A stretch of 6,890 nt of DNA from an uncultured Bacilli bacterium (GTDB lineage Bacteria > Bacillota_I > Bacilli_A > RF39 > UBA660): assembly GCA_947588975.1 (NCBI GenBank), contig CANQAF010000050.1:1-6890 (forward strand). Reading direction: 5' to 3'. Within the stretch, counting starts at the first letter, position 1, and the number at the start of each line of letters is the position of its first letter. The notes beneath the pieces were generated by a model that searched no databases, was not told the DNA's origin, and saw only the letters and a program-made list of their open reading frames with translations. Shown piece by piece: positions 1 to 5,582 of the stretch. The position numbers and the translations under genes are program-made.

Positions 1-37
1 GCGTTTTTATTTTGACAAAAAAATAAGCAAAAGAAAA

Positions 38-56
38 CTCACACAAAAGGTGTGAG
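38..56. terminator. Stem-loop, probable terminator of whatever lies upstream
   Basis: A perfect 7-bp stem (38-44 with 50-56) encloses a 5-nt loop. It lies 12 bases before the first TGGAGC site, much as the terminator at 6630 lies just before the last one, so it may end the preceding module. The T-rich side is on the minus strand and the plus-strand side is only AT-rich. Termination could therefore work in either direction, or the hairpin could have another role. Bases 1-37 hold no recognisable gene. Confidence 0.4.
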
Positions 57-67
57 TAATTATCCCA

Positions 68-134
68 TTGGAGCGATTGTGGAAGATATCTACAACTTTC
101 ACTCATAACGTTTCGATATATAAAATATCAATCT
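68..134 (+). repeat. Intergenic repeat, copy 1 (TGGAGC element, subtype a)
   Basis: TGGAGC at 69-74 is followed by a 7-bp hairpin (77-83 with 89-95, one G-U pair). Next come a 20-base run at 91-110 and another at 115-134, both identical to copy 4 (5520-5539 and 5544-5563) with the same 4-base spacing between them. The second run contains the near-inverted repeat gatat/atatc. Weaker similarity to copy 4 continues to the promoter. The function is not known. Confidence 0.75.
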
Positions 135-169
135 CTATTAATATTTTAGCACAAATTTATCTAAATGTC

Positions 170-198
170 TTAAAAAAAGTTCATTTTTATAGTAAAAT
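170..198 (+). promoter_or_regulatory. Promoter of the ASKHA/PurA-like operon
   Basis: TTAAAA at 170-175 and TAAAAT at 193-198 are separated by 17 bases. Transcription would start near 205, which leaves a very short leader whose Shine-Dalgarno sequence (AGGAGAGG, 206-213) sits almost at the RNA 5' end. The similar promoter at 5599-5628 belongs to the same intergenic subtype. The -35 match is weak. Confidence 0.55.
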
Positions 199-218
199 AA
201 TATCTAGGAGAGGATAAT

Positions 219-1115
219 ATGCCGAATTATTATATTGATCTTGGTTCATCAACAATTAAAGTTTATTGTTATGAAAAAGAGTTAAAATTACTAGAAGAAC
301 ATTCTATTTATTTTAAAAACGATTTTGATGCTGAAAAAGGTATAAGTGAAAGTAATTTAAAAGAACTATGTGATTACTTTGAAAAAATAAAGAATCAATA
401 TGATTTGAAGTATTACAATACATATATTTTTGTTACAGGAATTTTTAGAAATTTAATACAGATAAGGAAACAAGAACTAGTTAAGTTATTTAATGATAAA
501 TTTGATTTGCATTTTAATATTATTAGTCATGGAATTGAAAATTATTATTTAGGAAAAGCTATGGAAAATGATTATAATGGCAAAAAAGTTTTAATCATTA
601 ATATGGGTGGTAAAACTACAGAATTAGTTACTTATGTCGGTGCAAAAATAACCGATACAATGAATTTAAATTTAGGTGTTGCAGATTTATTAAATAATTT
701 TAGTGAAGTAAATAACAAATATAGTGGTAATACAGTAGAAGAGATGGAAAACTTCGTAGCTGAAAGACTATCTACTATTGAATTAGATAAAGATTATGAT
801 TGTGCAATATTTACAGGTGGCGAAGAAAGATTTGAATTATTAACAGGATTTAATTTAGTGGAAAACACTTTATTTAATGATAATATTCATAAATACATGT
901 TAAGTTTAGAAGATTATATTAAAGGTACTGAAAAAGTATTTAATGATATTTCACTTGAAGAATTATATGCTTTAATGCCATCAAATCCCAAATGGATGGA
1001 TGGAGCTAGAAGTGGTGCAATAATACCTTTAGTTTTATTTAAAATGACTAATGTAAAATGGATTATACCATCTGATTTAAATTTAATAAATGGTGTAATT
1101 AATGATTTAAAATAG
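219..1115 (+). CDS. Ppx/GppA-like ASKHA-fold phosphatase homologue
   Basis: A 298-residue protein, the usual length of the Ppx/GppA catalytic core. Visible landmarks in order are: phosphate-1 loop D7-L-G-S-S-T-I-K-V; TGIFRN at 73-78, the counterpart of the family's A-x-A-x-R-x-A-x-N; E107 in SHGIEN, at the position of the catalytic glutamate; phosphate-2 loop NMGGKTTEL at 128-136; LNLGV near 150-154; TGG at 199-201; and a C-terminal DGARSGAIIP to SDLNL stretch (261-289) typical of the family. Family members hydrolyse polyphosphate or pppGpp. Two changes stand out: the family's phosphate-2 aspartate is N128, and GGGS reads GGKT, so activity or substrate may differ. No signal peptide or membrane segment is visible, so it is probably cytosolic. 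The start has a good Shine-Dalgarno sequence 5 bases upstream. The PurA-like gene follows after 21 bases, probably on the same transcript. The fold call is firm; the substrate is unknown. Confidence 0.8.
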   Translation: MPNYYIDLGSSTIKVYCYEKELKLLEEHSIYFKNDFDAEKGISESNLKELCDYFEKIKNQYDLKYYNTYIFVTGIFRNLIQIRKQELVKLFNDKFDLHFNIISHGIENYYLGKAMENDYNGKKVLIINMGGKTTELVTYVGAKITDTMNLNLGVADLLNNFSEVNNKYSGNTVEEMENFVAERLSTIELDKDYDCAIFTGGEERFELLTGFNLVENTLFNDNIHKYMLSLEDYIKGTEKVFNDISLEELYALMPSNPKWMDGARSGAIIPLVLFKMTNVKWIIPSDLNLINGVINDLK

Positions 1116-1136
1116 CTTTATTTTAGGGGGTAAAAA

Positions 1137-2504
1137 ATGATAAGGAATGTTATATCTATAATAGATGGAGAAGCAGGAAGTTGTGGAAAAGCTAAAGTAA
1201 TTGGCGAAATAGCTACTCTTGAAAATATTAATTTAGGTGCCTCTGTTACAAATTGTATGCCAAATGCAGGTCATACTTTTGTAGATGAAAAAGGACAAGC
1301 TACAATTTTTAGAAATATACCAGTGTCAGCTGTTAATCCAAATACTGAATTATTTATTGGTCCAGGTTCTGCAATTGATATGGAAGTATTTAAACAAGAA
1401 TATGAACAAGTAAAAGAATATTTAGGAGAACGAAAAATATATATTCATGAGTTAGTTCCTTTAGTTGAAGAAAGACACAAACAATATGAAAAAGAACATA
1501 TTAAAAGTGGATCAACATTTAAAGGGTGTGGAGCAGTAACTCAAGAAAAAGTTGTACGAGATAAAAGATTAGAATTTTTTAAAACTTTTAAAAATGCTGT
1601 TGTTTGTTCTAATGATGAATGGCTAGAAAGGCTTTATGATCATCTTGATAATCCAAATGAATATGTAATGTTAGAAGGTTCTCAAGGTTGTGATTTAGAT
1701 TTAAATCATAGTGGTAATTATCCGTATGTTACAAGCAGAAATGTTTCAACTTCTCAATTACTTGCTGATTCAGGAATTTCTGCTGAAAGGTTACTTCAAA
1801 CAATTATGGTTATTCGTCCTTTTCCAATTAGAATAAGTAATATTACTAAATCAGGAGAATTTATTTATACAGGTGATTATGGTAAAGGCGAAGAACTTAC
1901 ATGGACACAAATTAATTTGGCATCTATGTACGGAAGTTATCCTATTGAAGGAGATGTGGAATGTTTACCCTATAATATCAATTTAAGCCGTGTAAAAAAA
2001 TTAATTAGTCAATGTCCTGAAATATATTTAAAACAATTATTTGGCAATGATTTTAGAAAAATAAAAATTAGTGATTTAAAGATATTACAAATACTAGAAC
2101 TAGAAAGATTAGTATATAAATCAAAAGGTTTTAGTGATTATGAATCTCGCTTTTTAGAAATGGATATGTTCGATAAAGATTTTTCACCAAATACTATATT
2201 TGATCAATCTGAGCAAACAACTGTGACTAAAATGGAAAGAAGAGTATTTGATTTAGATATTGCTAAATTAAAAACAAATTGTCGTATTAATACTCCATCA
2301 AGTCTATATTTAAATTTTTTTCAACATTTAGGCTTAGATTATAAAGGTAATATTGGTAACTTTGATGATTTTTATTTTAATAGATATTTAAGAGAATATT
2401 TTAGTTGGCTTGAAAGTGAGACTGATGTTGAAATATCGGCATTAGGAACTGGCGCAAAAAATGGAGAGCGAATTTTAAAAAAAGAATTGGTAAAAAAAAT
2501 ATAA
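1137..2504 (+). CDS. Divergent adenylosuccinate synthetase family protein (PurZ-like active-site loop)
   Basis: A 455-residue PurA-superfamily protein. PurA condenses IMP and aspartate using GTP; phage PurZ does the same with dGMP on the way to 2-aminoadenine. Landmarks: loop EAGSCGKAK (12-20), matching QWGDEGKGK of PurA but with S15 in place of the catalytic aspartate; N43-A-G-H46-T, keeping the catalytic histidine; IGPGSAID (74-81); STFKGCGAVTQEKVVR (126-141), the substrate loop with the conserved arginine R141; EGSQGCDLDL then YPYVTSR (180-201), with Q183 and T199; FPIR plus SG and EELTW (229-256), where canonical PurA has its TGRxRR segment; and ISALGTG (433-439), resembling the C-terminal guanine-binding loop. 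The Asp-to-Ser change is, from memory, the hallmark of PurZ. Residues about 280-430 are unusual. Shine-Dalgarno AGGGGG lies 6 bases upstream. It is unlikely to be housekeeping purA. I infer a (d)GMP-type substrate, unproven. Confidence 0.82.
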   Translation: MIRNVISIIDGEAGSCGKAKVIGEIATLENINLGASVTNCMPNAGHTFVDEKGQATIFRNIPVSAVNPNTELFIGPGSAIDMEVFKQEYEQVKEYLGERKIYIHELVPLVEERHKQYEKEHIKSGSTFKGCGAVTQEKVVRDKRLEFFKTFKNAVVCSNDEWLERLYDHLDNPNEYVMLEGSQGCDLDLNHSGNYPYVTSRNVSTSQLLADSGISAERLLQTIMVIRPFPIRISNITKSGEFIYTGDYGKGEELTWTQINLASMYGSYPIEGDVECLPYNINLSRVKKLISQCPEIYLKQLFGNDFRKIKISDLKILQILELERLVYKSKGFSDYESRFLEMDMFDKDFSPNTIFDQSEQTTVTKMERRVFDLDIAKLKTNCRINTPSSLYLNFFQHLGLDYKGNIGNFDDFYFNRYLREYFSWLESETDVEISALGTGAKNGERILKKELVKKI

Positions 2505-2531
2505 TAATTGGGTTTATAACAAAATAATTAA

Positions 2532-2582
2532 CCTCATAGGAATTTTGACAAGTTTATCAAAATATCCTATGAGGGCTTTTTT
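2532..2582 (+). terminator. Strong intrinsic terminator of the operon
   Basis: The outer 10-bp stem (2532-2541 with 2565-2574) continues into an inner 7-bp stem (2542-2548 with 2557-2563), with one unpaired A and an 8-nt loop, and is followed by a T-run from 2577. Its 3' half starts the block repeated at 4271, where the outer left arm is missing. Confidence 0.9.
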
Positions 2583-2682
2583 ATTGAAATAAAAAATCAT
2601 CTCTATGAGATGAAATATATTTAATGTTCGAAAAGTTCGAACAAATTCGTCAATGGAGCAATTGTGGAAGGTTTTTACAACT
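2543..2682 (+). repeat. Intergenic repeat, copy 2 (TGGAGC element, subtype b)
   Basis: The block from 2543 to TGGAGC (2654-2659) is closely similar to 4271-4390. Exact shared runs include tatcaaaatatcct, gagatgaaatatattt, cgaaaagttcgaaca and attcgtcaatggagca. It contains a perfect 7-bp hairpin, gttcgaa/ttcgaac with an AAG loop. After TGGAGC it resembles copy 1 instead: the 7-bp stem 2662-2668/2674-2680 is kept, with a C-to-T change that turns G-C into G-U. Confidence 0.75.
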
Positions 2683-2689
2683 TTAATAA

Positions 2690-2717
2690 ATGAACTTAAA
2701 AAATACTATGTTATAAT
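2690..2717 (+). promoter_or_regulatory. Promoter of the kinase-like gene (extended -10)
   Basis: TATAAT at 2712-2717 is preceded by TG-T (2709-2711), an extended -10. The best -35 is a weak ATGAAC at 2690-2695 with a 16-base spacer. The gene starts 21 bases after the -10. Confidence 0.6.
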
Positions 2718-2738
2718 ATAATTGAAGGAGATAAAATT

Positions 2739-4145
2739 ATGCTAGAAAAGAAATTGAACAGATTACTTGAAGAAGCAAAGAAAATAAGACAACAATCAGT
2801 TGAAAATGAATCTGCAAGTTATTGTAATGATGTATTTTATAGTTTAAGTGATTTCATTTTAAAAAATTTAAATAGTTCGTTTTTCAAAAATAAAAATGCT
2901 AAAATAATAGCAAATCATTTTGATGAAATTCTTCCATATATTGTTATGTCTAATATAGATATTCTTTTACTAAATACTAATTTATTAATAAAGCAGCCTA
3001 ATTTTAAAGAAAAATTTATAAAAGGATTAAAAAAATATCCATACAAAGATGAAATTGATCAATTATTTTATAATATTTGGGTTTGTTTAAATGATGAACC
3101 AAATAAATTTGATAATTTTATTGATAATGATATTTTAAAAACAATATCAACTATGGATGTAAGCAAAAATTTTTATTTAGATATATTAAATAAATTAAAT
3201 GAAGAAAATCAAAAAAAATTTTTAAATTTACTGGTTGAAAATAAATGTGATATTCCTTATTCTGCAATTGATTATAAAGGAAATAATAAACAAATTATTT
3301 ATGACAATTTACCTCTATTTATTGAAAATGCGCAAAACTTATATACTTTAATGAAATTTGTGAAAGATAATCCTGTTGCGCTTTCTCAAGTAAAGGATTA
3401 TATGGATAACAATGAAGAAAAAGCAATAAATTCGATATTTTGTGAAACAGATCATCTTTTGAAAATAAAAGATCCAGACTTAAAAGAAATAGTTAAGTTA
3501 ATTGTATTAGATGTTATAAAAAACGAAAATGTAAAATTTTCTGATATTACCTATAATGGTGGTGGATTTTCACGTGTATTATTAATTGGTAATAAAGTTA
3601 TTAAACTCGGGAATAGGGTTACAAAAAAGTTTCCAAATAATCCATATATAATTGCTCCATTGCTTCGAAAAGAGTTACAATTTGGTGATGAACATTGTTT
3701 TGCCGAGGTTACTGAGCGAGTCGACACAAGCAAAGAAGTTAGTAAAGAAGAATTATATCAATTGTTTAAAAAATTGCGTGATTTAAAGCTAGTTTGGACC
3801 GATATAAAAAGTATTAATGTTGGAAGATTAACGAAGAAAAATGTAATACATTGGCGAGACAGTTTAAGTCCAACGGAAGAAATATTGGGTTTAGATGCTA
3901 AACGAGGTGAAACAATACTTAAAGAGGGAGATTTAGTTATATTAGATGCCGACTTTATTTATGCTGAGAATGATCCAAACATTAATTATTCAAATAATAA
4001 AGCTTTATATGATGAGTTTGAAAAAAGATATCAAAATGAAAAGAAAGAATTAAAAAACCAAAATCAAGAAGTGAATTTAAATCTTAATGCTTTTAATGAA
4101 ACAAATGATGATAAAATAAGTGAACATAAAGGTATTCATATATAA
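2739..4145 (+). CDS. Protein with C-terminal protein-kinase-like domain
   Basis: 468 residues in three parts. Residues 1-260 look entirely helical, possibly repeat-like, with no recognised domain. Residues about 268-410 read as a protein-kinase-like fold: glycine-rich loop N-G-G-G-F-S (273-278), VIK with candidate lysine K289, catalytic-loop equivalent W-T-D355-I-K357-S-I-N360, and ILDAD (401-405), where D403 or D405 would be the metal-binding residue of the DFG motif. About 60 residues lie between the VIK lysine and the catalytic loop, much shorter than in a Hanks-type kinase, so this is a minimal or divergent form. The tail (about 428-468) is charged and Asn-rich, probably disordered. No membrane segment is visible, so it is probably cytosolic. 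Shine-Dalgarno AAGGAG lies 8 bases before the ATG. It is a single-gene module with its own promoter and terminator. Kinase activity is inferred from motifs and the target is unknown. Confidence 0.65.
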   Translation: MLEKKLNRLLEEAKKIRQQSVENESASYCNDVFYSLSDFILKNLNSSFFKNKNAKIIANHFDEILPYIVMSNIDILLLNTNLLIKQPNFKEKFIKGLKKYPYKDEIDQLFYNIWVCLNDEPNKFDNFIDNDILKTISTMDVSKNFYLDILNKLNEENQKKFLNLLVENKCDIPYSAIDYKGNNKQIIYDNLPLFIENAQNLYTLMKFVKDNPVALSQVKDYMDNNEEKAINSIFCETDHLLKIKDPDLKEIVKLIVLDVIKNENVKFSDITYNGGGFSRVLLIGNKVIKLGNRVTKKFPNNPYIIAPLLRKELQFGDEHCFAEVTERVDTSKEVSKEELYQLFKKLRDLKLVWTDIKSINVGRLTKKNVIHWRDSLSPTEEILGLDAKRGETILKEGDLVILDADFIYAENDPNINYSNNKALYDEFEKRYQNEKKELKNQNQEVNLNLNAFNETNDDKISEHKGIHI

Positions 4146-4147
4146 AG

Positions 4148-4177
4148 AAACGGTGACTTAGATATGTCATCGTTTTT
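4148..4177 (+). terminator. Intrinsic terminator of the kinase-like gene
   Basis: A 10-bp stem (4148-4157 with 4166-4175, one G-U pair), an 8-nt loop and a T-run begin two bases after the stop codon. Confidence 0.85.
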
Positions 4178-4270
4178 ACATGGTTAAGGCTTGTTTATCA
4201 TTAGTCCTTTTTAAAGTATTTCTAGATTGTTAAAATTTATTAGCAACTATAATTTTCGTTTGTTATTTTG
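4178..4270. other. Non-coding spacer with no recognised content
   Basis: I see no gene, promoter or convincing hairpin here. It is the first part of the 479-base non-coding stretch between the kinase-like gene and the next gene. The rest holds a repeat copy (4271-4450), two inverted repeats and a promoter. Confidence 0.5.
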
Positions 4271-4450
4271 TTTTGACAAATATATCAAAATATCCTGTGG
4301 GGATTTTTTTTTGAAAATAAAAAATTACCTCAAATAGAGATGAAATATATTTGAATGTCCGAAAAGTTCGAACAGATTCGTCAATGGAGCATATAGAGAA
4401 GAAGTCGAATAATTTTTCTCATGATTAATAATAGGTAGTAATAACTACTA
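4271..4450 (+). repeat. Intergenic repeat, copy 3 (TGGAGC element, b upstream / c downstream)
   Basis: 4271-4390 matches 2543-2659 but lacks the left arm of the outer terminator stem, so only the inner ttttga/tcaaaa hairpin remains and this terminator is broken. TGGAGC is at 4385-4390. Downstream it resembles copy 5: both have gaagaagt and then atag-tagtaataa at similar distances. Hairpins here are 4396-4403/4413-4420 (8 bp, one G-U) and 4435-4439/4444-4448. Confidence 0.65.
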
Positions 4451-4466
4451 ATTAATATTATTGTAC

Positions 4467-4489
4467 CAATTTTTGAGTATCAAAAATTG
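4467..4489. promoter_or_regulatory. Perfect inverted repeat upstream of a promoter
   Basis: CAATTTTTGA and TCAAAAATTG form a perfect 10-bp inverted repeat around GTA. It lies about 85 bases before the -10 of the next gene. It could be an operator or a folded part of the repeat element. A 9-bp repeat of the same design is at 6751-6771. Confidence 0.5.
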
Positions 4490-4527
4490 CCATAATTTGC
4501 TAAACAATATCACATTTATATCACGTT

Positions 4528-4578
4528 TTTGTAAAAATGAATTTATTTACAAATGAATATAAAAAATTATGATATAAT
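4528..4578 (+). promoter_or_regulatory. Promoter with overlapping inverted repeat
   Basis: TATAAT at 4573-4578 preceded by TG-A (4570-4572) makes an extended -10; the -35 is poor. A perfect inverted repeat, TTTGTAAA (4528-4535) and TTTACAAA (4546-4553), with 18 bases between half-site starts, covers the -35 area, as a repressor operator would. No regulator is encoded nearby. Confidence 0.55.
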
Positions 4579-4624
4579 TTAAATATAAGTTTGTGCAAGT
4601 TGTGAAGAAAGGGGGTTTTATTTT

Positions 4625-5080
4625 ATGTTTAAAGTAGCAAAGCTAGAAAAAGTAAATAATGAGACTATTAATATAAAATTATTCACACAGGAAAAAATTA
4701 AGTATGAAAATGGAAAAAAAGCATTTTCTGAAACTTTTAAATCTTTATCATTCGATATATCTAGTGATGATTATTCATTATGTTTTGACTTAAATTGTAA
4801 ATTGGAGGAATTATTAGAAATTCCTATGAATCAAACGATAGATTTTAATAAATATATTTTATTAGGTGAAACTTATTTAGAAGTACACGGTATTGCTGAT
4901 TTTGATATTAAAATGAATATTAAAATAACGAGGTATTTAGAAAACAAATTTATTATTTTCTTAACATTTTTTACAGATTATTTTTTTGAAGATGAAAATG
5001 ATTATAGCGGTATGATTGAAGTTGCATTTAATTTAGATGATTATTTGGAGAGTGAAAATAGTGAATTTAGTAAGCAATGA
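4625..5080 (+). CDS. Acidic hypothetical protein
   Basis: I do not recognise this 151-residue protein. It alternates short hydrophobic and polar stretches, suggesting mostly beta-strands (4-20, 39-57, 76-118, 128-140). It is rich in Asp and Glu, especially at the C-terminus (EDENDY at 122-127, ESENSE at 142-147). A hydrophobic run at 107-120 (KFIIFLTFFTDYFF) is too short and too mixed for a clear membrane helix. No signal peptide, catalytic motif or cysteine cluster is visible. Shine-Dalgarno AAAGGGGG lies 9 bases before the ATG. The gene has its own promoter and possible operator, and a type I toxin-antitoxin locus follows. The stop is TGA. Homology cannot be judged from sequence alone, and I assign no function. 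Confidence 0.75.
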   Translation: MFKVAKLEKVNNETINIKLFTQEKIKYENGKKAFSETFKSLSFDISSDDYSLCFDLNCKLEELLEIPMNQTIDFNKYILLGETYLEVHGIADFDIKMNIKITRYLENKFIIFLTFFTDYFFEDENDYSGMIEVAFNLDDYLESENSEFSKQ

Positions 5081-5114
5081 GAAATTGGCAGAATTAACAG
5101 ATTCTAGTAATTGA
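5061..5114 (+). pseudogene. Possible 5' remnant of a translationally coupled gene
   Basis: A GTG codon inside the end of the acidic-protein gene has GGAGAG 8 bases upstream and opens a 17-residue frame (VNLVSNEKLAELTDSSN). After its TGA the same frame continues KINELV before TAA, so it looks like a decayed gene start cut short where the toxin promoter now lies. It could equally be chance. Confidence 0.25.
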
Positions 5115-5127
5115 AAAATTAACGAAC

Positions 5128-5136
5128 TGGTATAAT
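5128..5136 (+). promoter_or_regulatory. Toxin mRNA promoter (extended -10)
   Basis: TG-G-TATAAT is a perfect extended -10. TTGAAA at 5111 is only 14 bases upstream, too close for a normal -35. Transcription from about 5143 gives a leader of roughly 110 bases before the toxin, long for this region and typical of type I toxin mRNAs. Confidence 0.6.
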
Positions 5137-5211
5137 ATTTATAAAAATTTTTCTTTATTTATATCTCAAAGTATACATGGTACAATTTATACAGGGAATA
5201 TCAGTTGTTGG

Positions 5212-5243
5212 ATGTCTACCTCCAATCCTAAAAGAAAGGAGGT
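5212..5243 (+). promoter_or_regulatory. Shine-Dalgarno-sequestering hairpin in toxin leader
   Basis: ACCTCC (5218-5223) is exactly complementary to GGAGGT (5238-5243), the toxin's Shine-Dalgarno sequence, across a 14-base loop. In addition, ATGTCTACCT (5212-5221) is complementary over 10 bases to AGGTAGACAT (5386-5395) near the mRNA 3' end. The two pairings compete for 5218-5221. Such sequestration and 5'-3' pairing are known translation controls of type I toxin mRNAs; here they are predictions from sequence. Confidence 0.65.
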
Positions 5244-5252
5244 TTGAAAGAA

Positions 5253-5345
5253 ATGAAAAAACGAGAATACATTATTTGCATTCTTCGTCTCATCTCTCTC
5301 ATTTTACTACTCCTAATCATTTTGATTATAGTAATAAAGAAATGA
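5253..5345 (+). CDS. Small hydrophobic type I toxin peptide
   Basis: A 30-residue peptide with a basic start (MKKRE), one hydrophobic segment (residues 7-28, almost all Ile, Leu and Val, with single Cys, Arg and Ser residues near its start) and a basic end (KK). This fits a single membrane-spanning toxin that damages the membrane, as known for type I toxins. Shine-Dalgarno AAAGGAGG is near-perfect, with 10 bases between it and the ATG, and can be masked by a leader hairpin. A longer frame from 5177 overlaps it but has no Shine-Dalgarno sequence of its own and reads as a low-complexity shadow. The locus has the full type I layout: long structured leader, terminator after the gene, and a convergent antisense RNA promoter. 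I cannot assign a named family (Fst, TxpA/Bsr or holin-like). It probably stabilises the neighbouring module or island. Confidence 0.75.
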   Translation: MKKREYIICILRLISLILLLLIILIIVIKK

Positions 5346-5370
5346 CATCTAATCTGTAAGATTAAATGTC
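5344..5370 (-). terminator. Terminator of the antitoxin RNA
   Basis: An 11-bp stem (5344-5354 with 5360-5370, one mispair on + that is a G-U in the minus-strand RNA) with a 5-nt loop. Read on the minus strand it is followed by ATTTCTTTATT. It overlaps the toxin stop codon. Confidence 0.6.
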
Positions 5371-5390
5371 AAACTAAAGTAATTTAGGTA

Positions 5391-5431
5391 GACATTCAAC
5401 CTGCTAAAACTGAATGTTCCCTTTTTATTTT
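5391..5431 (+). terminator. Terminator of the toxin mRNA
   Basis: Stem ACATTCA/TGAATGT (5392-5398 with 5411-5417, plus an outer G-U pair) with a 12-nt loop, followed by CCCTTTTTATTTT. Its left arm overlaps the segment complementary to the mRNA 5' leader. Confidence 0.75.
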
Positions 5432-5454
5432 ATGCGAATTTCCTTGCTAAATAC

Positions 5455-5483
5455 ATAATATCATAAAATTAGTATTTATGCAA
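5455..5483 (-). promoter_or_regulatory. Antitoxin RNA promoter
   Basis: On the minus strand, TTGCAT and TATTAT are separated by exactly 17 bases, with TG-A before the -10 (extended -10). It is among the best promoters in the window, as expected for an antitoxin RNA that must outnumber the toxin mRNA. No open reading frame lies downstream on that strand. Confidence 0.75.
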
Positions 5484-5496
5484 GTTATAAACAAAA

Positions 5497-5563
5497 TTGG
5501 AGCGATTGGCTAAGTTATTTACAACTTTCACTCATAACGATTTGATATATAAAATATCAATCT
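5497..5563 (+). repeat. Intergenic repeat, copy 4 (TGGAGC element, subtype a)
   Basis: TGGAGC is at 5498-5503, and ttggagcgattg is shared with copy 1. The runs 5520-5539 and 5544-5563 are identical to copy 1. A perfect 7-bp inverted repeat, TTGATAT/ATATCAA (5542-5548 with 5554-5560), lies inside. The 7-bp hairpin of copies 1 and 2 is not kept; aagtt/aactt (5512-5516 with 5523-5527) could replace it. Sequence upstream of TGGAGC is unrelated to copy 1. Confidence 0.75.
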
Positions 5564-5582
5564 TTGATAAAATTTTAATACG

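Larger units (their letters stand above)
5335..5448 (-). ncRNA. Antisense antitoxin RNA of the type I system
   Basis: From the minus-strand promoter at 5455-5483, transcription would begin near 5448 and run left to the hairpin at 5344-5370, ending in its U-rich tail near 5335. The RNA would be about 115 nt and complementary to the 3' part of the toxin mRNA, including that mRNA's terminator. By analogy with type I systems it would block toxin translation or trigger mRNA decay. Both ends are estimates. Confidence 0.65.

Noticed and set aside
1137..2504. Housekeeping purA
   Set aside because: The catalytic Asp is Ser, the TGRxRR segment is absent, and the gene sits with a Ppx/GppA-like gene in a repeat-flanked accessory module.
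3551..3733. 60-residue minus-strand open frame inside the kinase-like gene
   Set aside because: It lies wholly within a well-supported coding region, has no Shine-Dalgarno sequence or promoter, and its translation looks like a shadow of the opposite strand.
5177..5359. 60-residue plus-strand frame in the toxin locus
   Set aside because: There is no Shine-Dalgarno sequence before its ATG, and its second half is the toxin gene read in another frame. The 30-residue frame at 5253 has the strong ribosome site and the expected peptide character.
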